Of a stretch of 64,000 bases of DNA, positions 1 through 8,671 are shown one piece after another. This DNA is from Euborellia annulipes (lineage: Eukaryota > Arthropoda > Insecta > Dermaptera > Anisolabididae). The notes beneath the pieces were generated by a model. It saw only the letters and a list, made by a program, of their open reading frames with translations, was not told the origin of the DNA and searched no databases. Position numbers and translations under genes: made by a program. Position 1 is the first letter of the stretch. The number at the start of each line of letters is the position of its first letter. Location: contig JAKCPI010031656.1 in NCBI GenBank assembly GCA_023213315.1, forward strand, positions 1 to 64,000. The letters are read 5' to 3'.

Positions 1-134
1 CCCAGAAGGCTCGTGACCCCCCCCCAGAATGCTCCCTGCCCCAAGAAAAATTGAGAAATGGGGCTTTCCAGGCCCTCCGAAGGATAGCTGGTCCCATGCC
101 CCCCCCCCAGCCAAATTCTCTAGTTACGCCCATG
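1..134. mobile_element. hAT-like MITE, cut by window start
   Basis: This is the right-hand part of the short element seen complete at 21716-21849. Both share a C-rich tract, a stretch reading GGGCTTTCCAGGCC, and the terminal TTCTCTAGTTACGCCCATG. The complete copy is flanked by an 8-bp duplication, which is why a hAT-type origin is inferred. The left end lies outside the window, so its own duplication cannot be tested. Confidence 0.6.
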
Positions 135-592
135 GTGGTCTTCAAACAAAATAAATTTGGAAAATCGATTTTTAATCATTTTCAGAACATTTTGAGACTA
201 AAATTTCATTGTTTTTGCTTGAATATTTTATACACTAAGTTATTCAATCAATATCAAAGCCTAAATGTGTTTATTTAATTAAAAAACAATAAATTAGGAT
301 AATTAGAAAATGAAAGAGGCAGTTGAAATTTGAAGATGTAAAAAGCAATTAATAAACCGCCATTTTATGTGGTCGTAGTTAAATAAAAACATGTCTATAG
401 CTTTATAATTGATTGGAAAGACCAGTTTTGCATTTTTTCACAAATCGAACGAAAAATAAGAGAGATATAGCGACTTTTTGAAAAGCGAATCTGCGCGTGA
501 AGAAAAGCCTAGACAAGAGTGAAGCGAGGCTCCCAGGCTGCACTCTCGGCGCCGATCGAATTAGAAAAAACAAATTGATGCTCTTCCATCAT

Positions 593-649
593 TTGATAGC
601 TGGTCCCATGGCCCCCCCCCCCCAGCCAAATTCTCTAGTTACGCCCATG
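593..649. mobile_element. Fragment of the hAT-like MITE family of 1-134
   Basis: The end repeats the tail of the element at 1-134: the AGCTGGTCCCATG box, a C run, CAGCCAAATTCTCTAG and the terminal TTACGCCCATG. The left end is missing, so this is a solo-end or truncated insertion. Confidence 0.55.
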
Positions 650-893
650 TCAGTGAAGTATTAAATTGTACAAAATATCAATAGAAAAGCTTTTATTAAC
701 TAGAAGAGCTTTGTTTAAAAAAGATGGAATTTTTTCAACGCTCAAATAAACTTCATTAGCCAGTCAATATATCGTTTAAGATAAAAAATTTGCGAGATGT
801 GATTGTGCTTAGGAGTGGGCAAAATTGCACTCCATGGAGTCGAACCCGGACTTCCATGCTTTCGCGGCGGGTGGGCTTGTTTAAATTTTCCGC
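650..893 (-). repeat. SINE-like repeat with tRNA-derived T-arm
   Basis: On the minus strand the end at about 835-893 reads like the 3' half of a tRNA, with a box-B-like GGGTTCGACTCC. The rest matches a second copy at 10640-10815: an AT-rich body with a TTTTTTCAACGCTCAAATA block and the same tRNA-like end. That arrangement is typical of a tRNA-derived SINE. It is too diverged to give a length or target-site duplication. Confidence 0.5.
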
Positions 894-1168
894 CGACCCA
901 TTAGTTTTTTTTTTTTTTTTTAATAATTTAACTATATTTAAAAATTGAGATTTATATATATATAAGTTAGACTATATATAAAATTCAATAGGCTTACATT
1001 TTTATTTTTATTTGGTAAAATATTATATTTTTTGGTAACATTGATTTTTAGAAAGGTAATTTTTATGTTTCACAATATGAAAGATGAATTAATAATATAA
1101 TTTCTGACAGATTGTCATTTAATTATTACAATTTCTTTGATTATCCTCAAAAGAATTTAATTTATAAT

Positions 1169-1924
1169 ATGGAAGATGATTACGAGCATCTGGACAAATA
1201 TTTATTTTACACGACTTCCAACATCCCAGGCCCAGGAATTGATGAGAAAATTTTCACTGAGGAATTCGCCCGAGGATGCAAATGCATCGACGATTGCATC
1301 TCGGAATGTTCCTGCGGGATGAATTATATATCAGGCAAGTTAATAAATTTCTCAAAAGGATTCTATGAATGTAATTCAGCCTGTGCTTGTAATCGAAGAA
1401 ATCGATGTGTCAATAAAATCGTTGCTTTAGGACCTCGGAAGAATTTGGAAATTTTTCAAACAAACAAGGGCTTAGGATTGCGGTGTACCCAAGACATCAC
1501 TAAAGGTGAATTTATTTGTGAATATGCTGGTGAAGTGATTGATATACATGAAGCTAAAAAACGTTTTGATTTTCAACAAAAAAATAACTATTCTAATTAT
1601 ATATTTATTTTGAATGAGTTCTTCGGACAAAAACTTGAACAAACTATTATAGATCCTAGCAGTATAGGAAATATCGGGAGATATATTAATCACAGTTGTG
1701 ATCCTAATTGTAAAATAGTTCCTGTCAGATGTGATATCGTAATTCCAAAATTAGCAATATTTGCCAAAAAAGATATTAAAAGTTTAGAGGAAATCACTTT
1801 TGATTATGGAAATGGATCATATTATGATCTTCCATTAAGAAATCAATCGTTTATGACCAAATGTTTATGTAATTCACCAATTTGTAGAAAATTTTTACCC
1901 TTTTCATCAAATCTTTTCATGTAA
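1169..1924 (+). CDS. SETMAR-type SET-domain histone-lysine methyltransferase
   Basis: The product is a 251-residue nuclear protein-lysine methyltransferase, expected to transfer methyl groups from S-adenosylmethionine to a histone lysine. A cysteine-rich pre-SET zinc cluster covers residues 37-80. The SET domain spans about 95-214, with EYAGEV, RYINHSCDPNC (cofactor-binding NHSC at 174-177) and the catalytic-region EITFDYG. A post-SET CxCxxxxC lies at 232-239, followed by LPFSSNLF. Order and length match the SET half of vertebrate SETMAR, which in anthropoid primates is fused to a mariner transposase; no transposase follows here. The frame is open back to a stop at 1085, but the first ATG is at 1169. 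An upstream exon spliced at 1110/1111 would add about 19 residues. The coding part has no intron, so an old retrocopy is possible, though the frame and all key residues are intact. The exact histone target is not predictable. Confidence 0.88.
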   Translation: MEDDYEHLDKYLFYTTSNIPGPGIDEKIFTEEFARGCKCIDDCISECSCGMNYISGKLINFSKGFYECNSACACNRRNRCVNKIVALGPRKNLEIFQTNKGLGLRCTQDITKGEFICEYAGEVIDIHEAKKRFDFQQKNNYSNYIFILNEFFGQKLEQTIIDPSSIGNIGRYINHSCDPNCKIVPVRCDIVIPKLAIFAKKDIKSLEEITFDYGNGSYYDLPLRNQSFMTKCLCNSPICRKFLPFSSNLFM

Positions 1925-2846
1925 CTTTCTTTATTCTTGAAAAGGGAATTATTTGGTTTTGATTTTATATTATAATTTTAGTAATTGAAGAAAACGATGT
2001 ATTTTCTATGTTTATGGTTTATACTAGAAAAATTTCTTAACCAAAGCGTCATTTTTATGTAACCATGCTTATCCAATAATCAGTTCTCTCCAGTTCAATG
2101 ATATTTATATATATATATAAATATGGTGATCACCATATGGAATTTATATCATATATATATATAGAATAATTTTCTTTGTAATTGTTTCAATGATTTTTTC
2201 GAAGGGGTTGCACTGAACTCTATGATCTATGTGCCCCCATTTCTATATTTTGTAATTTTTTTCATATTTTTGTTTAAATTTTGTCATTTTTTTTTTTTTG
2301 TTTTGGAGGGACCAGTTTTCCTCTTTTGTAAATTAGATCCTAATAATTTCCCTGGAATTCGAATTCTGTTTTTTCATTCCACTTTCTCCAATCTATCATT
2401 TACTGGTGTTCCATCCTCTACTAAGAAGACTAATTTTAATAAAATGTTACAATAATTTATAAAACATGTTATGAATATAAAAAAATAAAAGATATGTCTT
2501 GAAGACGGAGTCTCCCAAAAAAATTATGAAAAATTAAATTCATATTTTTAATTCTATTCCGTAGATAAGAATGAGTTCTATCTTTTATTTCAAATAAACC
2601 TACCTATATTTTAACGTTTTAATAAAATATATAGGGTTTGAAAGTGTTTATTATTGTTTTACTTTAAATATAAAATTCTAATTAACGGTTTATGCTAGAA
2701 GCATGAAATTTTTTTAAAACAATACCGAGAGGCCCTAATTTTGATATTTTGAAAAGGTTTTTAGTTTGAAGATGCATACGTAATTAGGGATTAACTATTA
2801 ATAGTTGAAAAAGAGAAGTGCCGGGGTCCCGGGTTCCCTTCCCGCC

Positions 2847-2923
2847 CTGGTGTGACTGGTTGCACAGCATACAACTTTCGATTAGCGGTAATAGAAAGTT
2901 GTGTTCTGTGCTTGTAACACCAG
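2847..2923. repeat. Palindromic hairpin module (CTGGTGTGAC family)
   Basis: The module starts CTGGTGTGAC and ends GTAACACCAG. Its inner arms CAACTTTC and GAAAGTTGTG can pair, so the transcript or single strand would fold into a long hairpin. Diverged copies occur at 10133-10190, 34718-34784, 37351-37428 and, degraded, inside hAT-like elements near 47700 and 52540. In three of these it forms one end of a larger repeat; here it stands just before a mariner MITE. Confidence 0.65.
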
Positions 2924-2951
2924 ATTTTTTGTACGAGTATAGATGCACGTA

Positions 2952-3162
2952 CAGTGAGGGACAATATTAAGTCCCATCCATGTATTTTCTACTTGTGATT
3001 ATTTCATTGTTTTTAAAAAAAATATTATATATTTTTTTAATGGAAACCTTCATGCTTCAAACCTGGAAAATTTCCAATAAAGATTTTCATTTTCTTTTAT
3101 AAAAACAATGAAATGATCACAAGTAGAAAACGCATGGGTGGGACTTAATATTGTCCTCACTG
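2952..3162. mobile_element. Tc1/mariner-type MITE at a TA target
   Basis: A 211-bp element begins CAGTGAGGGACAATATTAAG and ends with the inverted copy CTTAATATTGTCCTCACTG. TA flanks it on both sides (2950-2951 and 3163-3164), the hallmark of Tc1/mariner insertion. The terminal inverted repeats run for more than 60 bp and include a CATTGTTTTTA block. It has no coding capacity. A close copy lies at 38077-38276 and a decayed one at about 8185-8330. Confidence 0.85.
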
Positions 3163-3489
3163 TACGTGTTGGACTCTGATCAAACCATATATTTTGTAGG
3201 ATAAATATTTTTTTTTTTTTCAATAATGTTAATAATTTTCTTAACATTTAAAGAGAAAAAACGCATAAATAATAATAAATTTTTAAGAATCGTCAAATTG
3301 ACATATTATGTCCCTGCTACCCCTATTAGCTACCACAATCAAGAATTGTTTTAAGAGCAAAAGTTGATCGTCTCATCAAAATGAAGCTACTCACGGAAAA
3401 TTAGCTTAATAGTAATAACTTGTAAAAATGGGCCTGGGATCTTGGACTAAGAGAGATATAATTAAAATAAACTATTTTATTGCTCTCTT

Positions 3490-3850
3490 TAGAGGGAGTT
3501 GCTGTGACATCCCGTCCTGTGGAAGGGACGTAAAGAAGGTTCCCTCTCAGTGATGCATTCTTCGAAAGGAGTAGGCTACACGCCGGTGCTGAGGGAGTCC
3601 CTCCTCTACTAGGGCATCCTCCATAGCATAGAAGAGGTTGGATATAAGGAGCCGGTTGGAACCAGAAATAAGGATTAGTTCTCTAGCTAGAGACGAACGC
3701 AGGAGGAGGAGTTAGAGATAGGAAATAATGTAACTTCACGGGGTGCCGGCAGATGGCTACGGCCAGAGGCCGGTTGGGTGTGAGGTGTGTGTCTTCGTGC
3801 ACGAAACCACCTAGGGTAAATAAACGGGGATCCCGATAGGAATTTCAAAA
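3490..3850. repeat. Dispersed GC-richer repeat, unclassified
   Basis: The block is much GC-richer than its surroundings and ends with TGCACGAAACCACCTAGGG and TAAATAAACGGGG. Related but diverged text occurs at 23280-23460 (TGCACGAAGCACCAGGGG, TAAATAACCGGGG), and a weaker match lies at 31505-31690. No intact reading frame or terminal repeat was found, so the class is unknown; a retroelement 3' end is possible. Confidence 0.5.
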
Positions 3851-4053
3851 TAATAATAATTGCTCTCTTTAAACTTGCCACCAACTTCACTGATCTTCCT
3901 GACATCTGGTATCTAAAAAGTCACCTAGAAATAGAGGTTAGAGAAAAAAGACAAATGTCAAATTTTTAAAATGTCATTCTTTTTTCAATTTTAAGAAAAA
4001 TTGCCTATCTATTGATGTTATTGATTTAGATATAATCAAATTTTTTAAATAAA

Positions 4054-7000
4054 ATGGCCTCAAGATTTAGTGGTGCACTTCAGCTTACGGATTTAGATGA
4101 TTTTATTAAACCATCTCAAGTAATATATAAATTTTTAATGGGAATATAAAATTTAGTAAAAAAATCTATATAATTTTTAATTTATATATTATAGGAATGC
4201 ATAAAACCTGTTATGATCGAAAAAACATCAACAAGCACTGGAGCAAAAATAAAAATAGGAAATGACGGAGATTATATGCAAATAAATGAGGTAAATTATC
4301 AATATGAAGTATGTTTGAAATTTGTTGAAATTTATAAAATTAATTTTCAGAAGGGACAAACTCAGATATTATCAAAAGTGAATAAAATAACATTAAGTGA
4401 TTGTTTGGCATGCAGTGGATGCATTACATCAGCAGAAAGTGTTTTGATCACTCAACAAAGCCAGGAAGAAATGTTGAAAGTTTTCCAAGAGTCTCTAGAA
4501 CATAATAAAAAAGGGGAATCACATCTAGCCAAAGTCATCGTCGTGTCTCTTGCCTCTCAACCAATTCTCTCTTTATCTGCTAAATTTAAAATTGATCCAC
4601 AATTAGTAACCACTAAACTAGCAGGTAATTGATTAATCTATTATTCACTTATAAACACTGCTAAAAGAAATCATTTGTCATTAGATAAAGTGTGAACTCT
4701 CGAATATGAACATCAAAGTTGACTGGAGTCATAAACGAATAAGTTGGATCCTCATTGTATAAATCTATCAACTATTAATATTTAGCGAAGTTTCGGCTTT
4801 AATGAGATATAACACTGCTAGGCATCTATCATGAGGCTCATCTTCAAGGTTGAGATCGCCGTCCCTTAGTTTTTTCTAAATATCTTTTTTAAAGGGTATT
4901 TTCTAGTTTAGAATATACTGGCAAACAAAAATTACATTAAAAAAATGAGTTGCAACTAAACTAAAACTAGTTTTCTCAAAGCCGTACCTTTTCAACTAAC
5001 AAGAATTCAGATTTTACTCCAAGGGCACGCGCACACGGGTGACTTCTGTCACGCAACAGTTTTGTCACTAGACACCAACTCGTTGGTGCGGCCAAATTTT
5101 GAAGGGCGACAGTGACAAAAGTGTTGGGTGACAAAAGTCACCCGTGTGCTCATGCTCTAACATATCTATTAGAGAAGTAAATAAAGGCGTTTAAAAAATA
5201 AGAAGATAGTTAGTTTATTATATTATATTATTTTTTTTTTCCTTCTTTGAATTTCAGGATATCTAAAACAACTTGGAGCGAATTATGTAACAACTTTAAC
5301 CCTTGGAGAAAATTTAGCATTATATGAATCACAAAGAGAATTTATTGAAAGATTCCAATCAAACTCACTTGAAGGCAAGAAGAATAAATTACCCATGCTT
5401 GCATCAGCCTGCCCAGGTACTTATTCTTGGAGTTTGAAAAAAATATTGACTTGGTTTATTACATATAAATTTAAATATCTATCCTTTCTCTTTTTATTAA
5501 TTTAAAGGTAATAAATCCTTGATCTTAAGAATTAATTTTCAGGATGGGTTTGCTATGCAGAGAAAACACATGGACAATTTATTCTACCCTACATATCTAC
5601 AACCAAATCTCCTCAGCAAATAATAGGTTCTTTAGTGAAACAAGATTTTGCTCAAAGGATAGGAAAAAGAGCAGATCAAATCTATCATGTGACATTTATG
5701 CCCTGTTATGACAAGAAACTTGAAGCCTCCAGAGAAGATTTTTTCAATGAAGAATTACAAACAAGAGACGTCGATTGTGTTATCACTCCAGGTTAATAAT
5801 TTACCCTTAAAATTAAATTAAATAAATAATTAATTTTCATAAGGATTTTCGAACAGAGAAAGATATTAATAAGCATATTATCAGTTTGAGAAATTGTACT
5901 GCCCTGAGTCAATTATCACAGTAGGCACAAAATAACTATATTGTATTGGTGGTAGAAGAGGAAACAGTTTTTATTGAACTAAAGACTTTTTTCTAATGTT
6001 ATATCCAAAATTGAGACCAAATACAATTCGAAATATATGTACATAATGACTACTAACAGCCCCGAGGAAGGCTTTGACCAAAGCCGAAACGTCAGCTGTT
6101 AAAATATATTTTTAAAGAAAATAGGAAAGTGGGATAAAATCTCACCCTACAGACCCAATTTAAGGCGGCCTGCCTTAAAAATGGGATGACTCCTACTTGG
6201 TTTATCCGGGACCTGCCGAGAGGTGTAGGCCGGGTGGCTGGGAAGGAGCAGTACCTAAAAATACATCCATCCAATGATGATAATATAATCGTATGGAGGA
6301 AGGCCGTCTATTTTCTTCACCTTCCTACATCCATCCATACACTTTATTTTGCATAGACCTATATAATATTTCGGACGCGATCAGTTTGATTAGGAATGGG
6401 CAACACTCCAGTAAGGGATGGGCAGGATCGCGATCTGTTTGGATTTAAATCCGATCGATCCAGGATTTTCGGATCTGGTTCAAAATCCTTTTTTTGTGGA
6501 GGATCTTGGAGATAATTTTTGTTCTCAGGTTCTAGGATCGGATCGCTAATGCTTTTCGAAGCATTAGAAAACTGGATTTTTGCGATCCTTTTCAAAGCAT
6601 TGCCAATCCTTTAAAATTTTTTACTTTTTAATAAAGGTATATTCTTTTAATTCATCCAAACGCCTAAAAATGTGTGCCCACTTTTTTAAGTGTGTGCAAT
6701 TTTATTTTATTTTCTCAACGAAATTTTTTGCCCGTGAATATTTTTCATGTGCGCTACGTTTAAAATTTATGTGCGCGCGCACACATGCACAGTTTAGTGG
6801 GAACTGAATGTTGATGCCCTCGCGAGAAAAAAATAAATATCGACTTTTTTCAATATTTTTATTTTTTAGCCATATCTATTAAATAATTATGATGTATTTT
6901 AGTTGAAATAGAACAACTCCTGGAATCACAAGGGATAGATTTTGAATCATTGGCACCGGAGAATTTGGATCAACTTTGGAATGAAGACAATCAAGGAACA

Positions 7001-8019
7001 AATTTATTTGGACATGTAGGATCAGGATCTGGAGGATATGCCGATCACATATTTTCTACAGCAGCCCAAGAGTTATTTGGTCAAAAAATAGAAACGTTGA
7101 ATTATAAAACCATTAAGTAAGTAATTTTATTCATTTATCATTTTCATAAAAATATATAATTTCCGTTAATATTAATAATTGTTTATTTTAGAAATCCAGA
7201 CTTCAAAGAAGTAATTTTAGAAAATGAAGAAGGAAATGTTTTATTAAGATTTGCAATTGCTAACGGTTTTAAAAATATTCAAAACTTGGTTCAAAAATTA
7301 AAACGTGGAAAAACAAATTATCATTATGTGGAAATAATGGCTTGCCCTTCAGGTACTTGGTTTTTATTTTATTATTAATAATATAAACATACTTGAAATA
7401 AGTATAGATCTTTAAAATCAACAATACTATATAGTTCATGCACAAAAAGTTGTGAATCTAAAGCAAAAGTAGCCAAATGATGTCTGTATCTAATAGGGTC
7501 TTCAGGGACAGGCCCAGTCCTATGGGGGTGCTATAACCCTTCCCCCGCCCGAGGCCTAAATTTACTCTCTGGAGCTCAAAACCCAAAATATCTAAGGTAT
7601 TTTGGATTCTTAATAATATTATTTTATAGCCTTTCAATCATTTTCCAATTAGTGGTTTATCTAAGATTTGAATCTTGAATAAATTAGCAAATTCTCTTTT
7701 CAGTTTTCTTCAAGCTCTTCATTTAAAAAGACTAATACTCCTTTTTAATCTCTAAATACGTTAAATATTTATATAATGTTACCTTGTACTTTTAGGTTGC
7801 TTGAATGGCGGAGCACAGATTCGTCCCGTAGATGAAACGCAAAAAGCTTTGACTACTCGCCTTGAGACTCTCTATTCATCACTTCCTCGAGCTGTTTTCA
7901 CGGATAATCTCCACAATTTAATTAAATCTTGGGAGGAACAAGATCGAAGAAAATTTATGTTGCATACTAGCTATCATGCAATTGAAAAATCAACTTCTGC
8001 TCTGACTACGAAATGGTGA
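4054..8019 (+). CDS. CIAO3: CIAO3/NARFL, cytosolic iron-sulfur assembly factor
   Basis: CIAO3 is the iron-only-hydrogenase-like subunit that links the early cytosolic Fe-S scaffold to the CIA targeting complex. Exons are 4054-4119, 4195-4290, 4351-4624, 5258-5416, 5543-5791, 6903-7116, 7192-7352 and 7796-8019. All introns are GT/AG, and the join gives 480 codons plus stop; human CIAO3 is 476. The N-terminus [18 protein letters not shown] is the family signature. Cysteines for the two clusters are in place: C24 and CLACSGC (C72, C75, C78) for the N-terminal cluster; C197 in SACPG, C253 in MPCY, and C404/C408 in ACPSGC for the hydrogenase-like one. The third exon boundary hides a 60-nt intron (4291-4350) that keeps frame without a stop, so simple reading wrongly adds 20 residues. 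The C-terminus ends in a conserved tryptophan (TTKW). Introns 3 and 5 contain transposon remnants. The gene is intact and highly confident. Confidence 0.96.
5023..5155. mobile_element. MITE in CIAO3 intron 3
   Basis: A roughly 133-bp element has inverted ends: GCACACGGGTGACTT near the left and AAGTCACCCGTGTGC near the right. It carries two further inner GTGACAAAA-type blocks. It has no coding capacity. A target duplication could not be fixed, so the superfamily is open. Confidence 0.65.
5915..6115 (+). repeat. Repeat family ending in a hammerhead-like motif
   Basis: About 200 bp in CIAO3 intron 5 matches the reverse complement of 59755-59985 along its length: TACTGCCCTGAGT, TAGGCACAAAA, ATATTGTATT, TTTTTTATT, TCTAATGTTATATC, then the hammerhead-like end at 6054-6101. 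Penelope-like elements and small retrozyme-type repeats of animals carry such ribozymes at their ends. No reverse transcriptase is visible here. Confidence 0.6.
6054..6101 (+). ncRNA. Hammerhead-ribozyme-like motif (core mutated)
   Basis: Stem I is TAACAGC (6054-6060) against GCTGTTA (6095-6101), seven perfect pairs. Stem II is GGCTTT against AAAGCC with a GACC loop. Then follows GAAACGTC, where ACGU can pair only in a dimer, as in the minimal stem III of Penelope-type hammerheads. The core reads CCGAGGA instead of CTGAGGA, and there is one unpaired base before stem II, so self-cleavage is doubtful. The two relatives at 59790-59830 (minus) and 60366-60400 also have CCGANGA, so this may be the family state. 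Confidence 0.5.
6410..6670. repeat. GATC-rich dispersed repeat
   Basis: The sequence is dense in GGATC/GATCC words (GGATTTTCGGATCTGG, TTTTGCGATCCTTTTC). It matches 61979-62235 over about 250 bp in the same order, ending with TTTTTACTTTTTAATAAA and CAAACGCCTAAAAA. No terminal repeats or coding frame were found, so the class is unknown. Confidence 0.6.
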
Positions 8020-8671
8020 AAATTTTATTAAAAGAATTTTAAATAAGTTAAGGTATTAAATTGTTTTCAATATTCTGTGAAAAAAATAACACAACAAGTC
8101 AAATTTTCGGGTCGAAAGGTCAGAGCAACTAATTCTAGAACTAATAAAATTTGTTCATTGATATTAAACCACCACTTGGAATTTCTCATTTGATTATTTC
8201 ATTGTTTTTGTTAAAAAAGGATGAAAATATTCACGAGAATTTAGGTTTAAACTACAAAGGTTTCCATTAAATATTTTTTAAGAAAACAATAAAATAATGG
8301 GAAAACGCATGGGGTGTTTTAATAATGTAATTCAATGCCCTTTAAAACTCGTTTATTTGTGAATGAAACAGTTTTTATTGATTCCTGAAAAATTTTAATT
8401 TGTTGACTTAAGTTATTTTTGAAATGACCGATTCAATTATGAAATTAAAAAAAGTTTTGATATTTGTATATATATTTTTTTAAAGAACACATTTATTTTG
8501 GTACAAAGAAAAAAATGTATAAAATATATAAATAAATTTTCTCTATAAAATAAACATATCACATTATTTAAGTAAGTTTCATAAATGTTAAGTACTAATT
8601 TTTAAGTAAATAATCTTAAGTGACTTTAAGAAGACAAACAGCTCTAAGAAAATTAGACGAATGCTTATTTT
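8020..8671. other. Convergent gap between CIAO3 and SUMF1 stops
   Basis: The gap is 652 bp between the two stop codons and would carry both 3' UTRs. At about 8185-8330 lies a decayed copy of the Tc1/mariner MITE of 2952-3162 (TTGATTATTTCATTGTTTTT and the inverted AAACAATAAAATAATGG). AATAAA-like words are frequent in this AT-rich DNA and cannot be assigned. Confidence 0.5.

Larger units (their letters stand above)
135..1168. other. Intergenic AT-rich stretch with repeat fragments
   Basis: No gene is supported here. The stretch holds a GC-rich patch at about 485-560, a second fragment of the 1-134 element, a SINE-like repeat, and AT-rich sequence with a T run at 905-920 leading into the SET gene. 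A possible acceptor (TTTCTGACAG, ending at 1110) precedes the SET reading frame, so an upstream non-coding or small coding exon is possible. Confidence 0.5.
1925..4053. other. Intergenic region between SET gene and CIAO3
   Basis: No gene is supported. The sequence holds an AT dinucleotide tract with a GGTGATCACC palindrome (about 2100-2165), a palindromic hairpin repeat, a complete Tc1/mariner-type MITE and a GC-richer dispersed repeat at 3490-3850, each listed separately. No clear polyadenylation signal for the SET gene and no core promoter for CIAO3 could be picked out with confidence. Confidence 0.5.

Noticed and set aside
51..278. Open frames of 60-80 codons throughout the AT-rich spacers (for example 51-278, 2222-2455, 15442-15735, 31717-31938, 61196-61381)
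   Set aside because: They have homopolymer-like Phe/Ile/Lys/Asn composition, no recognisable domains and no splice context, and several overlap repeats.
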